Shown: in pieces, positions 9,796-19,591 of the stretch
Position numbering within the stretch: the first letter of the stretch is position 1
How the letters are laid out: each line of letters starts with the position of its first letter
Source of the DNA: Blastocystis hominis
Lineage: Eukaryota; Sar; Bigyra; Opalinata; Blastocystidae
Length of the DNA: 64,000 nucleotides
Direction: 5' to 3'
Assembly: GCF_000151665.1 (NCBI RefSeq)
Contig: NW_013171817.1
Coordinates: 558,001 to 622,000, forward strand
Notes under the pieces: model-generated
Told to the model about the DNA's origin: nothing
What the model saw: the letters and a program-made list of their open reading frames with translations, nothing else
The model's database searches: none
Translations under genes and position numbers: made by a program

Positions 9796-11503
9796 ATGAT
9801 AGACTCGACTGAACTTGCGGCAACGATTATCATCGTAGTGTCTGGCTTGACTGGACTGCTCTTTGCGTGGTATCAAAGAACTCAGGTTTCTAAGGTGGTG
9901 TAAGTGGTTGAAGGGCCGTGTGACGAGTAGTGTAAAGCACATGCCTAAGGGCGATGACCCGAAGGAAGGCCTCGTTGAGGCTGAGGGTGGTAGCGCTAGT
10001 TACGATGAGGCTATTACGGAGCGTCTCGTAACGATCCAGAAATACATTTCTGACGGAGCCCATGCTTTCCTGAAGGCTGAGTATGGAATTCTGCTCTGGT
10101 TCATTATTGGCTTTGGTCTTTTCATCTTTGTGCTCCTGGGCTGGTCGAAGTCCTGCGGTACTGCTATGCCCGTGCTCAATGGCACGGAATGCTCTACCGT
10201 GAACCCTCAGGATGGCTGCAAGTGGGAGATCGCTGAGAAGGATCTGGGTTACTGCTGGCTTTCCGGTGGTCTCTCTGCTCTGGCTTTCCTGCTCGGTGGT
10301 TCGACCTCGATTCTTTGCGGATACATTGGTATGGTGATTGCTGTGTACTCGAACGCTCGCACTGCCACCATGTGCCAGGTGTCCTGGACGGACGGCTTCA
10401 ACACCGCCTTCCGCGCTGGAAGCGTGATGGGTTTCTGCCTGACCTCCATCGGTCTTCTGTTCCTGTACGCTGCGATCTGGATCTGGAGCATCTTCCTGCC
10501 TTGGGACTCGACGAACGCGCACGTGTCTGAGGTTCTGTTCGAGTGCATCACTGGCTACGGTCTGGGCGGTTCTTCGATCGCTCTGTTCGGTCGTGTGGGC
10601 GGAGGCATCTACACCAAGGCCGCCGATGTGGGCGCCGATCTGGTGGGCAAGGTCGAAGTGGGCATTCCCGAGGATGATCCTCGTAACCCCGCTGTGATTG
10701 CCGATAACGTGGGTGACAACGTGGGTGATGTGGCCGGAATGGGCGCCGATCTGTTCGGATCCTTCGCGGAATCGACGTGCGCCGCGCTGGTGGTGGCGTC
10801 GACCTCCGACGAGCTGAACAAGAACTGGGGCTTCATGATGTTCCCGCTGCTGGTGTCTGCTGGCGGCATTCTGTCGTCCTTCCTGACCTCCTTCTTCGCC
10901 ACCTCGGTGCCGGGTCTGAAGGTGACGCAGGAGCGCCACGTGGAGCGCAACCTGTCCATCCAGCTGTACATCTCGACGATCTTCGCGACGGTGGCCGTGG
11001 CGCTGATGGCGCAGTTCTTCCTCCCCGACCGTTTCTGCTCGCGTGTGGTGGAGGAGGCGGTGAACGGCAGCTGGTGCGTGAAGTACACGAAGCGCTGGGA
11101 GGCGTATCTGTGCGTGATCGCGGGTCTGTGGTCGGGTCTGATCATCGGTAAGGCCACGGACTTCATGACCTCCTACAACTACAAGCCCGTGCGCGAGGTG
11201 GCCGAGTCCTGCATGACCGGCGCCGCCACGAACATCATCAGCGGTCTGGCGCTGGGCTACAAGTCGGTGGTGATTCCCATCTTCGCGCTGGCGGTGACCA
11301 TCTTCCTCTCGTTCTTCTTCGCCAACATGTACGGCGTGGCGCTGGCGGCGCTGGGCATGCTGTCGACGCTGTCGACCTCGCTGACGATCGACGCGTACGG
11401 CCCCATCACGGATAACGCGGGAGGCATCGCCGAGATGACCGGACTCTCCGCCTCGGTGCGCGAGAAGACCGACGCGCTGGACGCTGCGGGCAACACGACG
11501 GCG

Positions 11504-11535
<32 letters not shown>

Positions 11536-12184
11536 GGCGCTGGTGTCGCTGGCGCTGTTCGGCGCGTTCGTGACGCGGACGCACATCGAGGGCGTGGATA
11601 TTTTGAAGCCGATCACGTTCGCGGGCCTGGTGGTGGGCGCGATGCTGCCGTACTGGTTCTCCGCGATGACGATGAAGTCGGTGGGCAAGGCGGCGCAGAA
11701 GATGGTGAACGAGGTGAAGCAGCAGTTCCGCGAGCACCCCGGCATCATGACCAACCAGGAGCTGCCCAACTACGAGCGCTGCGTGGCCATCTCCACCAAC
11801 GCGTCGCTGTACGAGATGATCAAGCCCGGCGTGCTGGTGATCTGCACGCCCATCGTGGTGGGCTATCTGTTCGGCGTGAAGGCGCTCACCGGCGTTCTGG
11901 CGGGCGGTCTGGTGTCCGGCGTGCAGATGGCCATCTCGGCGTCCAACACCGGAGGCGCCTGGGACAACGCCAAGAAGTTCATCGAGAAGGGAGAGTGCGG
12001 AGGCAAGGGATCCGCCGCTCACAAGGCCGGAGTCGTCGGAGACACCGTGGGAGATCCGCTGAAGGATACCTCCGGCCCGTCGCTGAACATTCTCATGAAG
12101 CTGATGGCCATCGTGTCCCTCGTCTTCGCGCCCTCGTTCTCCTCGCATCTCACCGGCCTCCACCAGTGGTTCGAGAGAGACTAA
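9796..12184 (+). CDS. Vacuolar H+-translocating pyrophosphatase (membrane PPase, K+-dependent type)
   Basis: Polytopic pump that uses pyrophosphate to move protons into acidic compartments. Exon 1 encodes [20 protein letters not shown], the first membrane helix, and a 31-nt intron (9900-9930, GTAAGT start) joins it to [12 protein letters not shown]. The catalytic loop [11 protein letters not shown] and the acidic [20 protein letters not shown] motif are present, as is the late [19 protein letters not shown] motif. The [10 protein letters not shown] stretch has Ala where K+-independent pumps have Lys, marking the K+-dependent class seen in plants and protists. About 785 residues is normal. Strongly GC-biased third positions create long antisense open frames that are not genes. 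Confidence 0.96.
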
Positions 12185-12231
12185 GCTTGCGTGCTGTGTG
12201 GTTTGTGGTTTCTGGCTTATTGCTTGTGGCT

Positions 12232-12239
12232 TGTTTGTT
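12232..12239 (+). terminator. Poly(A) octamer TGTTTGTT for the pyrophosphatase gene
   Basis: Exact octamer 47 nt after the TAA, in a T/G-rich 3' region. Confidence 0.7.
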
Positions 12240-12483
12240 CCAAACGCAGAGGAGATTTGCCCATGAAGGGAAAGGGTGTGCAACGAGTATACTTTTGTCA
12301 TCCTGCCAGTGTCCATTCGTTCGAGAAACTTTATGGCTCATCACCCATGGCTGTACAACTTCCTAATTCCCTCTCTCTCTTTGAGAAAAAAGTTGAAAAA
12401 TCGATCAGCCAATCAGATTGCGAGGATCAGATGAATCATCGATTCTGCCCTGGATTCTAATCTTCCTCTGAAGATTAGTACGA

Positions 12484-14313
12484 ATGCGGCTTATTTCCGT
12501 CGAGAACAACGAAAAGCTGACAATCACCGGCCAGCCAGTACCGCCAGTGCACGTAGGCTCCGTATGGTTGAGGCAGCGGTCTCATATGCTAGATAAATAT
12601 CCTCACGGCTGGATGCAGCGTACCCACGCGGAGGGCAGATCACCTCGTAGACGATCGAGAACATGATTCGCGAGGTGCAGGAAGAAGGAAGGCGTCTGGA
12701 GCGGAGACGGTCGCTCCCCACGCTAGAGTCTCTTCAACAAACACTTGATGACCATGAACGACGATTAGATCACTGCGAAGCACTAAACGACGATTTGAGG
12801 CAGCAGTTCGACGACCTCGTTGTTCCTTTTTGTCTCTGCGACGTAGTCCCGACTCGTGAACTCTTCCCTTCTCTCCGGTTCTTCTCAGTCCGAAAACGGA
12901 CCTGTCTCGCATATCAGCGTCGTTCACGACGAACTGTCGATGCCGCAGGGCAGTCCGCGCATGCGGCAGGGTCGATTCCCTTCGTACGAGCCCAATGGCC
13001 GCGATGACCCCATCGACTTCATGGACCCTCAAAATCTGAACGACGCGCAAAATTTCCACACCCATCACCAACGCCACGGCCGCCACAACCCGTCCAGCCG
13101 CCATGCCAACCAGAACACATACAACGAGGTCAATGAATTTCCCCCTCCCTCCGACGACGATTTCACGATCATTCCCGTCATGAACGGCTCCTCTCTTCCC
13201 CCTCTCTCCCACAAACCCGTTCAGCTCGGCCAGGTGGATCAGTGGTCGATTTCGATGGTGGACGAGCTCGTTCAGAGCGCGTTTTCAACGCTCCAGCTGT
13301 GGATGCGCGAGCGCGAGCAGCTGCTCATGCTCAAGCGACTGCTTCTACGTCGGTTTTGTGATGTGGAGTCGCGCGCGACCGCGTGGTATCGCGCAGAAAT
13401 CGCGCAGATGGAGGTGTGGAAAGGGAGTTTGTGTGTTGGGTAGCGATTCAACCGGGCGGAAGTGGCGCGTGTGCAGAACGAGGGGGCGCAGATTCGACGA
13501 TTGGTGCGCGAGCGAGAGCAAATCGGAGAGGTGAGCGAGTTTCTGCAGCCTCTGTCCGATCTCCAAGTAGCCAGCTCGACTCCCTCCGCTGACTCCGAGA
13601 AATGTGGCGAGACGCAGATGGGGTCCGCGTCGCCGATCGGTGCGGTTACCGTGACCGCGGAGGGGGATTCGTTGCTGGAGACGGATCGCAGCGAGGGAGA
13701 TAAACGGCACAGAGAACACGTCCGAATGCGCGAGGAACCGCCGGGGAACTGCAATATGGCCGTGATTAAGACGGTGGAAGATCGGCTCGGGGACATTTGC
13801 GAGCAAGTGAGCGAAGAGCTGTTCCTCCAGCCGACGCTATTTGAACGCGTCGGCCAAATCATGGAGAACATCGAACCGGAACTGCCGGAGTGTCTTCGCG
13901 AGCTTTGCGCATTGATGTTCTGCAATTTTGTGAAATCCTCACTCGTTGCGCCGAGCGTGGAGCTGACATGTAGACGAAGGATTTGATCGTCACCGAGAAG
14001 GGAACCCAGAAAGTCCTTCGCGATAAGTTGAGAGTGAATTGAGATCGTATTGGATAAACTGTAGGAACAAATGGCGATCCGCATTAGCAACTTTAGAGAC
14101 GAGTTCATAGAATACGCAGCGGTTGTCAGCAGAGAAGACGAGGGAATCGCTTCTCACCAAGTGGTTTCGATCGCTTGCGCGAGGAATCACATGTGTTCCG
14201 AGATAAAACGGCACTCGCTGCAACTACAGAAAACGATACGAGATTACATCCGCGAGGTGACAAAGGAAGTAGCGGAAGAAGTAATAATGGCGCAGATCAC
14301 ATTGCATGTTTGA
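12484..14313 (+). CDS. Unrecognised coiled-coil protein
   Basis: No family recognised. The spliced product starts MRLISVENNEKL. It has a heptad-like charged segment (EVQEEGRRLERRRSLPTLES and the residues after it), a disordered Pro/His/Asn-rich middle, and a second helical region with MREREQLLMLKRLLLRR and ARVQNEGAQIRRLVREREQ. After that come an acidic stretch and a helical C-terminal third ending VAEEVIMAQITLHV. Introns of about 31, 31, 28, 30, 29 and 31 nt connect the frames, each ending in AG and each restoring phase, which supports one gene. TGA at 14311-14313. No exact octamer follows before the next ATG at 14392. Confidence 0.6.
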
Positions 14314-14391
14314 ACGAATCACGACTCCAAAAATCGGGGTTATTTGACTTGGTTAATCCTCAAGATTATTTCCTTTGATTTTTGATATTGT

Positions 14392-16460
14392 ATGATACGA
14401 GGTGTTGCAGGAGCAATAACTGTAACAATCACGGTGGTACTGGTCGCCATTGCCACTTATCTTCTTCTTCGCTACTATCGCGAAAAATCGGTTGCATTCT
14501 CTTATTCTATAATTGTTTATCTATCTTGGTAGTTCACTGAATCAAGTTATGAAGGATTAGGTTCTTTGCTTTTATTGGCATTGTTCTGTTTCCTCTCGAT
14601 ATCGGATACGCATTAGAAGATCACAAAGCGAGCGATACCATCAAGTTAATCTGGGATGCTATCTATTGGTTCACTTTTTATCTCTCCTGGGTCCACGGAC
14701 CAATTATGTCTGAATATTGGGCTTCTGGAGAGTTCACTCCAAAGTAGGCGTACTTCATCTGTACTAGGTGCAGAAAGCGTTTTAAGGAATCCTTGTGGGT
14801 CAATGCCTCGTTTTATATCCGTATCGTGATTATTGTGGGAATCGCTGGACCCATATTCATGATTGTAAGCAAAACGTACGCTTTATACTTATTTTCCATT
14901 TCTAATTATTGTAGTTCAATTCAAGAGATTCAGTCTCTGGTGATAGCTCTCTCCAACTCCTATGGTCTTGTGCTGGTTGTTCTTTTGCTTGGCCCGGGTC
15001 TGATCGAGCTTCCGGTGAAGTAGAATTCGTTCGTCCAATCAAATCGCAGCCTTTGGCTTCGTCGCGACCTACATCGTGAATTACGCGTTTTGTACACCAA
15101 GTTGTTTTTTTCGGATCGAATCGACTGGCAGAGCGTATCAGCTGGACAACGACAAATACGAATACGAATTCAAAGTGGTTTCGATGAAAATGAACGTCCG
15201 CGAGATCGAGAAAACGCTTACCTCCGCCAAGCGCAGCGCTGAGATCCTCGAGATTGTCTCAAACGTTTGCCTGCTGCTTCTCCTCTTGTTACACGCAGAT
15301 GTTGCAGAGCCTGCCGTCCGACGAGGAGATCAATTACAAGCGGCACATGGCGGGGATCGTGGATAAATCGGACTGGGTGCAGCTATCGTTGATGGACTGC
15401 ATGAGTATGATGGACAACGACGTGATTTCCATTCTCTCCAAGGTGCGTTCATGTTCATCATCATGTCACCGATCAGCTGAACTCCAAGCTGAAGCGAACC
15501 TGCCTGATGTTTGAGCGGAAGGTCTCCCAGTACGAGGAATGCGTAGACCGAATTGTGCAGCTCCACGCCGACCTGCATGAGCCCATCATCGTTCGCTCTC
15601 TCCGCTTCTTTTGATGGGTAGGACGTGTCCACCGGCGCGGAAATCGAGTATTCCTACGAGGTATCGAAGTGGTCGCGCGCCTGGAAGCCGATTTGGTACA
15701 ATTCTCGCTATTTTGTGCTCTCTGTAAAATCGTGGGGATTTCTGCCATTCCATAGATTCTGTCGATTCTGTCGGCGATTCTGTCGGCGTGCGTGCTGATC
15801 ACGGAGGTCACGACGGTGATCTTCCAGCGCGTGGATTCGAGCTTTTCGCTGATCGGTCTTCCGCTGCGGTGGTTCAAAGACAGCGTGTTTTTGCGTATTT
15901 TGTTCTCGGGGATGTCCCTCATGTATCTGTTTGTTTGTTTCTTTCGGTCGTGGTTCTTGTTTCGAATCCCGTTCGTGGACACGTACGGGCTGTACTATCA
16001 CCATACGGACGTGTACGCGTTGGCGTTCAATGCGGAGTATGTGTGTCGAATCCAGTTCTCGCTGTGCTATCACTTTGTGATGCTGCTGCAGCTGAATGAG
16101 TCGGAGTATGGGTCCATTGCGTTGTCGTCGCTGCTGGGGCAGATGAAGACGATTAAGTTCCTGGGCGATGAGTTCAACACGAACATGCCGATTGTGCTGG
16201 TGTTGACGTCGCTGGTGACGCTGGGGAAGATGTTGTGGTCGATTCGGAGAGAGAAAAAGATGGAGGATGTGAGGGAAAGGGGGAGGAGTGAGGCGTAGAA
16301 GCAGGGATTGCTGATTAATGGAGTGAATGAGGAGAAGGCGGGGCGCGATATCGTGGCGATTACGCTGAAGAGAAGGCAGCGAGTGCGGCTGGATCAGGAA
16401 ATGGCGGCGATGGGAGCGCAGGAGTCGTATATGTACCGAAGTCCTCGAGTGGAGATGTAA
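14392..16460 (+). CDS. LMBR1/LMBD2-like multi-pass membrane protein
   Basis: Polytopic membrane protein of the LMBR1 family. The first helix is AITVTITVVLVAIATYLLLR, followed by LSWFFAFIGIVLFPLDIGYA, the family's early signature (PLD after a helix). The SLVIALSNSYGLVLVVLLLG stretch matches the conserved IALSN-x-GL helix, and a large loop with coiled-coil character (KMNVREIEKTLTSAKRSAEI) follows. Further helices lie near 15750-16250. The C-terminus is cytosolic and basic. Introns of 32, 24, 34, about 35, 31, 32 and 30 nt are well placed. The join near 14865-14925 is uncertain: GTAAGC to TTGTAG is 50 nt and breaks frame, whereas reading through keeps it. Stop TAA at 16458. Confidence 0.8.
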
Positions 16461-16483
16461 CATTCGCTTGTTATTGTGGCGGT

Positions 16484-16491
16484 TGTTTGTT
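16484..16491 (+). terminator. Poly(A) octamer TGTTTGTT for the LMBR1-like gene
   Basis: Exact octamer 23 nt after the TAA. A purine-rich stretch of gaatgaat and ggaaagga repeats follows (16500-16600), between this gene and the convergent gene on the minus strand. Confidence 0.7.
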
Positions 16492-16499
16492 GGATGAAA

Positions 16500-16600
16500 T
16501 GGAGGGGAGGGAAAGGAGAGGAATGAATGAATAAGTGGAAAGGAGGGGAAGGGAATGAATAAGTGGAAAGGAGAGAAATGAATGAATGAATGAACAAATA
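16500..16600. repeat. Purine-rich low-complexity repeats between convergent genes
   Basis: Overlapping units of ataagtggaaagga and gaatgaatgaat fill the 3' spacer. On the minus strand this reads as a long chance open frame. Confidence 0.6.
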
Positions 16601-16749
16601 AAAAGTATGAATAAAGGAGAATCAATAAAGCGTGAAAACAATATAATAAATCCATGAATCAAAAAAGTACAAAACCCTCACCCACCAATTCCCGAATCTA
16701 CGCAACTCTCACTCTCGTTCACCAACCTCCTTTCAATCGTTTCAATAGG

Positions 16750-16757
16750 AACAAACA
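16750..16757 (-). terminator. Poly(A) octamer inside the open frame of the gene at 16762-17931
   Basis: On the minus strand the frame is still open when it reaches TGTTTGTT, and the first genomic stop lies beyond it at 16742-16744. Cleavage 4 nt upstream of the octamer leaves a T as the first base of a codon, and poly(A) would complete TAA. Confidence 0.7.
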
Positions 16758-16761
16758 AAAT

Positions 16762-17931
16762 ACACACAACAGAGTTGGAGAGAAGCAGAATGAACAATCT
16801 CAGCTTGGAATGGATTGATGTTGATCCCAAATACATTGCGAACGTCCAGCAAATCGAAGAAAAACTCACATATCATCGTGCTAAAGGACAACGACGTTAG
16901 CGGATCAAGCGTTCTTAGCGTCGACGAAAGCGGAGACAGCAGAGCTACGACCATTTCTTCCACGACCACTTCAGTGGACAGCGAATCCAGCGCTGTTTGG
17001 GATTCTGCCCATTTCCTCAGTTGATCGGTGGCGAACTCTTCAGGAACTGCACCATTCACGGTCTCTCGAACTAAGCTTTCGATCTGATGAAATGATTCCT
17101 GCGAATGATGCTGCCAAACAGAGCAAACCAGGGATAAATGCAAGAACGGAAATGTGTGGTGGAGCCAAGCGTCCGACAAAGAAGGTTTGGCTCGGAACGT
17201 CGCATGACTGACCGCTTTGTCGAGCTTTAAAAGCAACTCGACAAGGGAATTTGGGAAGGATTGCTGCGCGATACGCAATCGATGGTTGATCAACCCGAAG
17301 TGGAGCGCTAGCCGGCTTTCTTCGGGTGTCAGCGCAACGCTCAAACCCTCAAAAATGTCAGCGGGGATGGATGAAGTTTCGTTCTCACTCGAAACAATGT
17401 GATATTCAAACGAAGAAACTTCGGTTTACCCCACTCTGCGCTCGTACTGTCTTTTCGCGCTAACACAAAGCCATGTTGCCGAAACAGGCAATGTGAAACA
17501 TGCTCGTGTGTTACTAAAAATTCCTCCATGTTTTGAATCACTTCAAATCGAATTTGATTCCTAAACAAAAGCGTCCCGAACGCTGCTACATGGAGTTTGA
17601 CTGCTGGTAAACATGGAAAGCAACGAAGATAGGCTGGCCGTTCATTTCCAATGACTGCACAAACACTTCTTCCTCAAAATAGTACAAACTAAAGGCCTAG
17701 AGAGAAACGACTACCATTTCTACTCCTCGTTCCAGTCGCGGATCCACTTGTCCCTTGTCGAGTTGTTGCAAGTAACGCCTTGCTAAACTCGGAAGAAGAC
17801 GACTACAGCTAGAAGAAAAAGAAGCGCAGAGAGGGTTGCTTTTTTGCAGAAAGCTATAATCAAAATCAAACCTAAAAATCGGAGGAAAGAGAAGAAGACC
17901 GATACAGGTGAAGAGGGCATTCTGGATCCAT
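16762..17931 (-). CDS. Unrecognised protein; stop codon made by polyadenylation
   Basis: I do not recognise the family. The spliced product starts MDPECPLHLLFDFDYSFLQK at ATG 17931 and continues through YLQQLDKGQVDPRLERG, FEEEVFVQSLEMNGQPIFVA and THEHVSHCLFRQHGF. A mostly helical C-terminal half follows, with LVELLLKLDKAVSHATFRAK and a serine-rich segment. Introns of 34, 27, 29 and 41 nt are all consistent in phase. There is no genomic stop before the TGTTTGTT, so termination probably depends on poly(A). It is divergent from the ankyrin gene, with starts about 175 bp apart. Confidence 0.6.
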
Positions 17932-18106
17932 ATGGTTACAATTTGCAGATAGATAATCGTTCATACCAAGTTAAAATATTGGCATTTCTGTCACAAGAAG
18001 CGGCATGTATATCCTTTTCAGAGATCCCATTTGATTCTCTTCCTTTTAAATTAGTAGATATTGATATTCCAAAGGATACCATATTTCTATTCTTTCATCA
18101 ACAACC

Positions 18107-18969
18107 ATGGACAAAACAATGGAAGAGTAGTATTTCGGGGGTCACTATTTCATTTTCTTAGAGTGGATAAGTCATTCCACAACCTTTGTCGAATCGGTGA
18201 CTTGGAGGGGGTTATGGAATATGTCGATAGTGGAATCGACATCAATGTAGTTTTACATACCCAGAGTCTTATTCTCAGATGTTAGATGACGATGAACGAA
18301 CGGGACTTCATTGGGCTGCTTCGTCGAAAAATCCAGAGTTGGTACAGTATTTACTCTCACTGCCCGGCACCAAACTAAATTGTCAAGATGAGGTCTTTCA
18401 TCACGATATTTATTGAGGTTCAGGCTGGAACGACCCCACTCATGTGCGCCGTATCCACTGGAAGAAAGCAAAATGTGATTCTTTTACTGGAAGCTGGAGC
18501 AAATGTGAATCTTGAGAACGAAAACAAGGAAACAGTGTTGCATATGACAAAAAGTATTTTTAGGATGTCTAGTTTAATCACAGACAATGCAGATATTCTG
18601 GAATTGTTCATCGACCAAATCACGGATATTAACAAAAAGGTATGTCTTTTACACTTCCATTCTTCTCTCAGAATGATTACGGTATCACTGCTCTAATGAA
18701 AGCGGCGTCTCTAGGCAGCCTTGACTCCCTAACCATTCTTTTGAATCATGGAGCCGATATGTACGCAACGGACCATGAAGGAAACACAGCTGCTCACTAC
18801 GCTGCGTTTGACAACCAGCGCAAAGCCTATCTGCTCCTGAAGCAACATGGTACGTATGTAATGTATGTCTGAATGGGAGGATTCGACGAGAACACGGTCA
18901 ACAAGGAGAACAAAACGCCTCTGGACTATGTACATTATCGTCTTTGTTCCAAAAAACAAATCTCTTAGT
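18107..18969 (+). CDS. Ankyrin-repeat protein, gankyrin/PSMD10-like
   Basis: Small ankyrin protein of about 230 residues. The repeats are readable in order: VMEYVDSGIDIN; RTGLHWAASSKNPELVQYLL; GTTPLMCAVSTGRKQNVILL with EAGANVNLENENKETVLHM; YGITALMKAASLGSLDSLTI with NHGADMYATDHEGNTAAHYA; and NTVNKENKTPLDYVHYRL. Each shows the T-P/G-L-H/M and G-A-D/N turns of ankyrin. Introns of 35, 32, 31, 32 and 30 nt fall between repeats or in loops. The size and repeat spacing resemble the proteasome assembly chaperone gankyrin, but any short ankyrin protein would look similar. The stop TAG at 18967 lies 8 nt from the stop of RPS12 on the other strand. Confidence 0.75.
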
Positions 18970-18977
18970 TCTTTGCC

Positions 18978-19458
18978 TTATTGCTTAGCCTGAACATACT
19001 TAAGAACAACGCCCAGAGCGGGGGTGTCCTCACCGAAATCGGTAATGACAGCGCTGGAGCATCTCAAGACCTTGCGGGGCTTACCCTCGCTGTCGATCTT
19101 GCAGAGACCGCACCATTCACCCAGAGTCTTTCCCTCGGGGATCTTGATCAGAGGAACCTGACGCTCCTGGCAGAGGGCCTGAACATTACCGCAAACACAC
19201 GAAACTCACCTCAATCAGACGAGTGTAAGAAGACTCATCGCAATCCTCAGCAAGGAAGCAAATCTGGGCCACATTGCGGTCCAGGGCCTTGACGGCCAGA
19301 CGGAGACCACGCTGAAGTCCCTCATGGTGAAGGGCGTTCTTCAGCACCTCGCGGACAGCGGTCATAATGTCCATTTCAGGTTGAACGTTCACGCTACTGA
19401 TTACTCCTCCGCTTCGATACTACGGCTCGTTAATAACAGGGGCAGCTTCCTCAGCCAT
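18978..19458 (-). CDS. RPS12: 40S ribosomal protein S12 (eS12)
   Basis: Small-subunit ribosomal protein. The spliced product starts MAEEAAPVINEPVNVQPEMD and carries MTAVREVLKNALHHEGLQRG, LAVKALDRNVAQICFLAEDC, the KTLGEWCGLCKIDSEGKPRK core and the tail ALGVVLKYVQAKQ. Introns 19394-19423 (30 nt) and 19179-19209 (31 nt) restore the family sequence at both joins. Length is about 140 residues, normal for eS12. The TAA at 18978-18980 nearly touches the stop of the convergent ankyrin gene, so the two 3' ends must overlap. Confidence 0.95.
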
Positions 19459-19591
19459 GTTTTCAAATGGTGTCCTTAGAAGAGAACTAATTTGTGGTTC
19501 AACTCTTCTGTTTAGTGACCATTTCAAATCCTTGATTATCATGACTCAACTATTACTTTTTGATTTTAGGAATTCCCAATTCTTTTCACAG

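Noticed and set aside
9890-12316. Open frame of about 800 codons antisense to the pyrophosphatase gene
   Set aside because: It is produced by the strong third-position GC bias of the sense gene; composition is Arg/His-rich with no domain, and the sense protein is certain.
15708-16655. Minus-strand frame of about 315 codons opposite the LMBR1-like gene
   Set aside because: Ser/Phe/Leu low complexity from the purine-rich 3' repeats and antisense of a known exon.
17844-18061. Plus-strand frame upstream of the ankyrin gene
   Set aside because: Overlaps the start of the minus-strand gene at 17931 and begins without an ATG; best read as the shared promoter region.
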